From the IMG/VR virus record IMGVR_UViG_3300038701_003123, positions 1 through 25,708 of that record: a DNA stretch of 25,708 bases, one strand, 5' to 3'. Below the pieces are notes generated by a model. It worked only from the letters and a program-made list of their open reading frames with translations. It did not search any database and was not told the origin of the DNA. Positions 23,027-25,708 of the stretch are shown here, in pieces (the stretch's first letter is position 1; every line of letters starts with the position of its first letter). Made by a program: the position numbers and the translations under genes. The stretch is from a virus.

Positions 23027-23209
23027 TTATACTCTATAAAAGATGATGTCTTCAATTGTTTTTATTTCTCTAAAAAAAGTATCTGCTAGTTTGGCTTTGA
23101 TCCAGTTATCATGATATTTTTGAACACCAAACTCTGTAATTTTAAGTAAACGATCATATTCATTACGTATGCTATTGTAAAATTCGTTTGTCTTTTGTTT
23201 GGCTGCCAT
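23027..23209 (-). CDS. Small HTH-like phage protein
   Basis: A 60-aa protein from MAAKQKTNEF (ATG at 23209; an extra upstream ATG at 23227 would add six residues). It is almost wholly helical: FYNSIRNEYDRLLKI, then FGVQKYHDNWIKAKLAD and FFREIKTIEDIIFYR. The arrangement of the last two helices resembles a helix-turn-helix like those in small early proteins of Bacteroidetes prophages. It ends at the terminator shared with the head operon. DNA binding and a regulatory role are possible; no stronger claim can be made. Confidence 0.7.
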   Translation of the reverse strand: MAAKQKTNEFYNSIRNEYDRLLKITEFGVQKYHDNWIKAKLADTFFREIKTIEDIIFYRV

Positions 23210-23252
23210 ATCACAAATTAAATACAATGTGATTAATTATCCAAAAGCAGTT

Positions 23253-23660
23253 TTACAAGGTTTTAAATACAGGATTAGCTTCTATCTTGGACTTGTTTTC
23301 TATTAACATCCTTTTTTGAGCGGTTGAAAAATTTTCAATAGGCATTAATCCTTCAGCTTTCTTATAATAAAACTTTGCTTTTTGTAGAATAGGATCAACT
23401 AGATCAGGATCTACTATAAGCACTTCATGAGCAGCTTCAAAATAACGATCTGCTAACAAATAATTTGCTGAAGCTTTTGCTTTGTTGCATTTTTCTTGAG
23501 GTGTGGCTTCACATATGGCTTCTATTTGCTTTAAACCTTCTCTTAGGTCTGTAGTGTTGCTTTGTGGTTGTACGAGGCTAGAAAACACGTCGTTTAGTGT
23601 TTGAGCCTGAGTAAAGCTAAATGCTAATACTGCGACAATGGTGCATAGTGATTTTTTCAT
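23253..23660 (-). CDS. Exported helical protein
   Basis: A 135-aa protein with a clear signal peptide (MKKSLCTIVAVLAFSFTQA, cleavage near residue 19). The mature part is a helical tandem: KASANYLLADRYFEAAHEVL and ILQKAKFYYKKAEGLMPIE look like TPR-like helix pairs, with two cysteines (CEA and CNK) about ten residues apart before them. It would act in the periplasm. Phage accessory genes of this kind sometimes alter the envelope to block later phages, but no function can be shown here. It is upstream of the HTH-like gene and separated by 43 bases. Confidence 0.75.
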   Translation of the reverse strand: MKKSLCTIVAVLAFSFTQAQTLNDVFSSLVQPQSNTTDLREGLKQIEAICEATPQEKCNKAKASANYLLADRYFEAAHEVLIVDPDLVDPILQKAKFYYKKAEGLMPIENFSTAQKRMLIENKSKIEANPVFKTL

Positions 23661-23749
23661 AATATTAAAAAAGTTTTGTTTTTTGGATTTTAGTTGTTTG
23701 CAAATTACAATTTATTATTACATTTATATTTCACTTTAAATTTTCAAAA

Positions 23750-23938
23750 ATGAAAACGATTGAATTAACACTTACAATAGACTACAAAAAAGTCACTTTA
23801 AATATTAATAATATTGACTATTTTACTTCTAGCTCAAATTATGACAATTACACAAGTATTTATATGAATGACAAAGCAATTACAGTGCAAGAAGATTATG
23901 AAACAGTTTTAAATTTAATAAGCAAAAAAATGCAATAG
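23750..23938 (+). CDS. Small hypothetical protein on the plus strand
   Basis: A 62-aa protein starting MKTIELTLTIDYKKVTLNIN, then IDYFTSSSNYDN and YMNDKAITVQEDYETV. The order of strands and the I-x-V-x-E-x-Y motif resemble very small LytTR- or FlbD-like proteins common in Bacteroidetes, but the fold cannot be settled. A TATATTTC box (23725-23732) with TTTG at 23697-23700 may be its promoter; spacing is 24 bases, longer than usual. It runs against its neighbours and meets the next stop within one base. Confidence 0.6.
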   Translation: MKTIELTLTIDYKKVTLNINNIDYFTSSSNYDNYTSIYMNDKAITVQEDYETVLNLISKKMQ

Positions 23939-24190
23939 TTATTTTATAATTATTTCGTGATCTTCTAAATCAAAAGAACGACAAAGTTTTACGTTACAAA
24001 AATAAGCTTTAGACCTTCCTGTAGTAAAATCTAAAGCTACAAAACCATTGGTGTAAATGTTTTTAAATTCAGATTTTAGCTTATAAAAATTGTGTTCATT
24101 TATAAAACAATGCGTTGGTTGTTCTATTTTAAGTGTTGAATGTAAATTTTTCGCTATTAATATTTGCTCATGTACAAATTTTAAATTCAT
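23939..24190 (-). CDS. Hypothetical early or accessory phage protein
   Basis: An 83-aa protein from MNLKFVHEQ (ATG at 24190, four bases after the stop of the membrane zinc-ribbon gene). The frame stays open to 24265, but that start lies inside the neighbouring gene and would add a basic stretch with no protein-like pattern. The protein has two cysteines and a central IYTNGFVALDFTTG segment. I do not recognise it. It is co-transcribed with the membrane protein upstream. Confidence 0.65.
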   Translation of the reverse strand: MNLKFVHEQILIAKNLHSTLKIEQPTHCFINEHNFYKLKSEFKNIYTNGFVALDFTTGRSKAYFCNVKLCRSFDLEDHEIIIK

Positions 24191-24194
24191 ATTG

Positions 24195-24521
24195 TTAATG
24201 TTTAAGTCCGCAATTATCGCAGTAGAAATTATTTTTTTTTTGTATGACTTGTGTTTCAACTTCACAAGCGAAACAAAAGATGTTGAATGGTGTTTTTGGG
24301 CCTACATAAGTGACTAATTTATTATTAAAGAAACGGCGTATAATGTAGGTTCTTAAAATCGATATCACTGTGTAAAAAATAGTAATACCGATATTGTCTA
24401 GGACTGAGGTTTTAATACCGAATAATGGAAATATGATAAAGCTAGCAGCTAGTGAAATTATAAAACCGATAAATGTATTTGTAATAGCTTCGGTTAACGA
24501 TTGCTTTTTAGATTGGTTCAT
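24195..24521 (-). CDS. DUF7220-like membrane protein with zinc ribbon
   Basis: A 108-aa protein with two probable membrane helices (residues about 14-35 and 43-58), the second ending in SILRTYIIRRFFN, a pattern typical of DUF7220-like small phage membrane proteins. It then has a C-terminal extension with C83-F-A-C86 and C101-D-N-C104, an apparent zinc ribbon on the cytoplasmic side. The N-terminal SLTEAITNTFIGF also fits the family. Function unknown; the added ribbon suggests a tethered nucleic-acid or protein contact. Confidence 0.7.
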   Translation of the reverse strand: MNQSKKQSLTEAITNTFIGFIISLAASFIIFPLFGIKTSVLDNIGITIFYTVISILRTYIIRRFFNNKLVTYVGPKTPFNIFCFACEVETQVIQKKNNFYCDNCGLKH

Positions 24522-24612
24522 GATTGTTTTTGTATTGAAATTATATTCTATTCACTTTTTGATTTCGATCGCATTTATTAGCTTTACAATAGAGCTGAAT
24601 AAATTATTCTTT

Positions 24613-24690
24613 TTAATGTTTTCTGTTATTAATTAAAGCTGCTCCAAATAGAGCTCCCACGATAAATATTGTTATTGCTAATGGTATCAT
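24613..24690 (-). CDS. 25-aa single-pass membrane peptide
   Basis: A short frame on the minus strand, ATG at 24690 and TAA at 24613-24615. The peptide MIPLAITIFIVGALFGAALI is one hydrophobic helix with a GxxxG-like small-residue face (G12, A13, G16, A17), followed by NNRKH. Such tiny membrane peptides are common in flavobacterial phages between small early genes. It fills a 181-base gap between two clear genes, and a typical AT-rich leader precedes it. No direct proof of translation. Confidence 0.5.
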   Translation of the reverse strand: MIPLAITIFIVGALFGAALINNRKH

Positions 24691-24702
24691 TTTAATTGCT
24701 TT

Positions 24703-25014
24703 TTAAAAGGGTTCATGTCCTAAGCCTGAACATGCCATTCCAAGATCTTTAACTATTGGATTGAAATTACATGGTAAGCCAATGTCATTGCACCAGTTGT
24801 TTTCTCTATGTACACAATTAAAGCATGTTTCGTATGATAGATTTTTATTATTTAAGGTCGACCATTTGTTAATATTTGCCTCTGATTCTAGCTTTAGAAT
24901 AGTTTTCCAACGATGATAACGCTCTTGTTTTGTATATTCATGACTATGACTTCCAAAAAGTTCTTCAGGAGACATGTTTAATTTTACTGAAGTTTCTGTA
25001 TTTGATTTTTTCAT
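24703..25014 (-). CDS. Cysteine-rich hypothetical protein
   Basis: A 103-aa protein. The C-terminal half holds five cysteines: C64 and C67 (CFNC), C75, C82 and C95, a spacing suited to zinc binding, in the pattern CVHR then WCNDIGLPCNFNPIVKDLG. The first 55 residues are polar and helical. Similar short Cys-rich proteins are found near replication and early genes in Bacteroidetes prophages, but I cannot name the family. A shorter start at Met14 (24975) is possible. It is followed by the 25-aa peptide gene and preceded, seven bases away, by another hypothetical gene. Confidence 0.68.
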   Translation of the reverse strand: MKKSNTETSVKLNMSPEELFGSHSHEYTKQERYHRWKTILKLESEANINKWSTLNNKNLSYETCFNCVHRENNWCNDIGLPCNFNPIVKDLGMACSGLGHEPF

Positions 25015-25021
25015 ATTTTAA

Positions 25022-25345
25022 TTACAGATTACGTGAACAAATTATTTTCTTCACTAAGTCAAATGATGCTAATTCATATGAATGGATGTGAACCTCTGGA
25101 GCATCACCAATTCCTCCTAAATTTTCTGGGCGTGGTACATGGATGAAAAAATCATTTTCATCCAAATCCATCGTTGGTAATGTAAATACATATCCATAGT
25201 CTGGAATTTCCCGATCTGTCCATTGAATTTCAACTTTTCCTCCAGGATCAGAAAACCCTTCAAACTTTTTGAAAAAGTCTTCCCAATTTTCATACTCAAG
25301 AGCTTTAGTTCTTTGCTTAATTAATTCTTCGATTGTTATGTCCAT
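25022..25345 (-). CDS. Hypothetical acidic protein
   Basis: A 107-aa acidic protein with an N-terminal helix (TIEELIKQRTKALEYENW) and then a strand-rich region with aromatic residues (YGYVFTLPTMDLDENDFFI). No signal peptide, membrane helix or known motif is visible. It is spaced seven bases from the Cys-rich gene, so the two are probably co-transcribed. Acidic small proteins in this region may be DNA mimics or inhibitors of host defences, but nothing in the sequence proves it. Confidence 0.65.
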   Translation of the reverse strand: MDITIEELIKQRTKALEYENWEDFFKKFEGFSDPGGKVEIQWTDREIPDYGYVFTLPTMDLDENDFFIHVPRPENLGGIGDAPEVHIHSYELASFDLVKKIICSRNL

Positions 25346-25380
25346 ATTGTTTTGTTTTAATTAAAATCGGCTTTGAGGTG

Positions 25381-25491
25381 ATCGCCACCGATTTTCTCTG
25401 TTTAGCGGGTTTTCGTTGCTGCTAATTTCGATTGTAGAATTTTTATTCTCTTGTGACATTCTGAAAATTCCATAAAATCGAATCGCCACCG
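25381..25491. repeat. Short direct repeat in the 25346-25519 gap
   Basis: ATCGCCACCG occurs at 25381-25390 and 25482-25491. An 8-bp inverted repeat (AAAATCGG and CCGATTTT) also flanks the first copy. The gap contains short minus-strand frames of 23 to about 50 codons in different phases, none convincing. It may hold a leader or small operator; I see no more. Confidence 0.35.
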
Positions 25492-25519
25492 TAGTTTGCC
25501 GTACAATCAAAATCACTAC

Positions 25520-25699
25520 TTACCCTTTCATCTCGGTTATTGTTATGCGTATTTCAGATGTTGCTTTAGACTTGCCTTTGGAAATACTCCCTTGCAAATC
25601 ATAAAGAGCATCATCCACGCTCATAAATTCTTTTTTAAACTCTCGGACTTCAGTGTCATCACCAATAATCCGCATTTCTTTTATTAAAAAATTTTTCAT
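25520..25699 (-). CDS. Small hypothetical protein at the right edge
   Basis: A 59-aa frame from ATG at 25699 to TAA at 25520-25522, not overlapping any clear gene on the same strand. The peptide begins MKNFLIKEMRIIGDDTEVRE, continues with a helix (KKEFMSVDDALYDLQGS) and ends in a strand (SEIRITITEMKG), which reads as a small folded alpha/beta protein. A plus-strand frame over the same bases is Cys/Phe/Tyr-rich and less protein-like. I do not recognise the family. Its promoter region would be beyond the window. Confidence 0.5.
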   Translation of the reverse strand: MKNFLIKEMRIIGDDTEVREFKKEFMSVDDALYDLQGSISKGKSKATSEIRITITEMKG

Positions 25700-25708
25700 C
25701 TTAACTAC

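Noticed and set aside
24090-24636. Plus-strand frames opposite the DUF7220-like gene, rich in hydrophobic residues
   Set aside because: The hydrophobicity is the mirror of AT-rich membrane-protein codons on the other strand; the minus-strand protein has the family pattern.
25496-25687. Plus-strand 63-codon frame at the right edge
   Set aside because: The minus-strand 59-codon frame over the same bases has a more protein-like pattern and agrees with the direction of its neighbours.
1-25708. Diversity-generating retroelement, as known from some Bacteroides transposable phages
   Set aside because: No reverse transcriptase gene or template/variable repeat pair is visible; the fibre genes show no adenine-rich variable tail.
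1-25708. CRISPR array, tRNA gene, site-specific integrase or transposase
   Set aside because: No regularly spaced repeats, cloverleaf sequences or matching protein motifs were found. Transposition genes are expected outside the right edge.

Overview
The window is most of the late half of a transposable, Mu-like contractile-tailed prophage in a Bacteroidetes host, most likely a marine or environmental Flavobacteriia. Evidence for the host is the AT-rich sequence (about one-third GC by eye), AT-rich leaders without clear Shine-Dalgarno sequences, promoter-like TAnnTTTG boxes and protein families typical of Bacteroidetes prophages (DUF2586 sheath, DUF935 portal, DUF1320, DUF6046-like, DUF7220-like). 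No tRNA, rRNA, CRISPR array, integrase or transposase gene lies inside the window.

Layout, left to right. Bases 1-119 carry two tandem 22-bp units (49-66 and 71-88) beside a short, more GC-rich flank. I read this as the right end of the phage, with transposase-type end repeats. Next is a D12-class DNA adenine methylase (120-944, minus), in the place where Mu carries its DNA-modification gene. Upstream of it, 958-1080 is an intergenic element whose three inverted repeats form two nested helices and a crossing pseudoknot; its imperfect pairs favour a plus-strand RNA. From 1083 to 13687 runs a minus-strand tail operon read right to left: sheath, tube, frameshifted assembly chaperones, tape measure, DUF6046-like adaptor, gpD hub, spike, gp25 wedge, holin, LysM-like protein, fibre proteins, an exported protein, baseplate J and distal fibre proteins. 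Ahead of it on the same strand are an M15 endolysin, a membrane-anchored spanin-like protein, the major capsid protein and a ClpP-type prohead protease fused to a scaffold-like tail.

A divergent intergenic region (16408-16583) holds a symmetric operator-like array. To its right, on the plus strand, is the DNA-packaging and head module: small terminase, a small unknown, large terminase, gp36-like DUF1320, portal, MuF head-morphogenesis protein with a nuclease-toxin-like C-terminus, gpG-like protein and a tail-terminator-like protein. A strong bidirectional terminator (22995-23026) ends it. Beyond that are small, mostly minus-strand early or accessory genes; transposition genes would be expected past the right edge.

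The most notable points are the pseudoknotted intergenic RNA candidate; a textbook -1 frameshift signal joining the two tail chaperone frames; a MuF frame with no usable start that continues out of the portal frame at an A10 run; a polymorphic-toxin-like nuclease domain on MuF; a secretion-signal-like N-terminus on the major capsid protein; and the 22-bp-phased symmetric operator between the divergent late operons.
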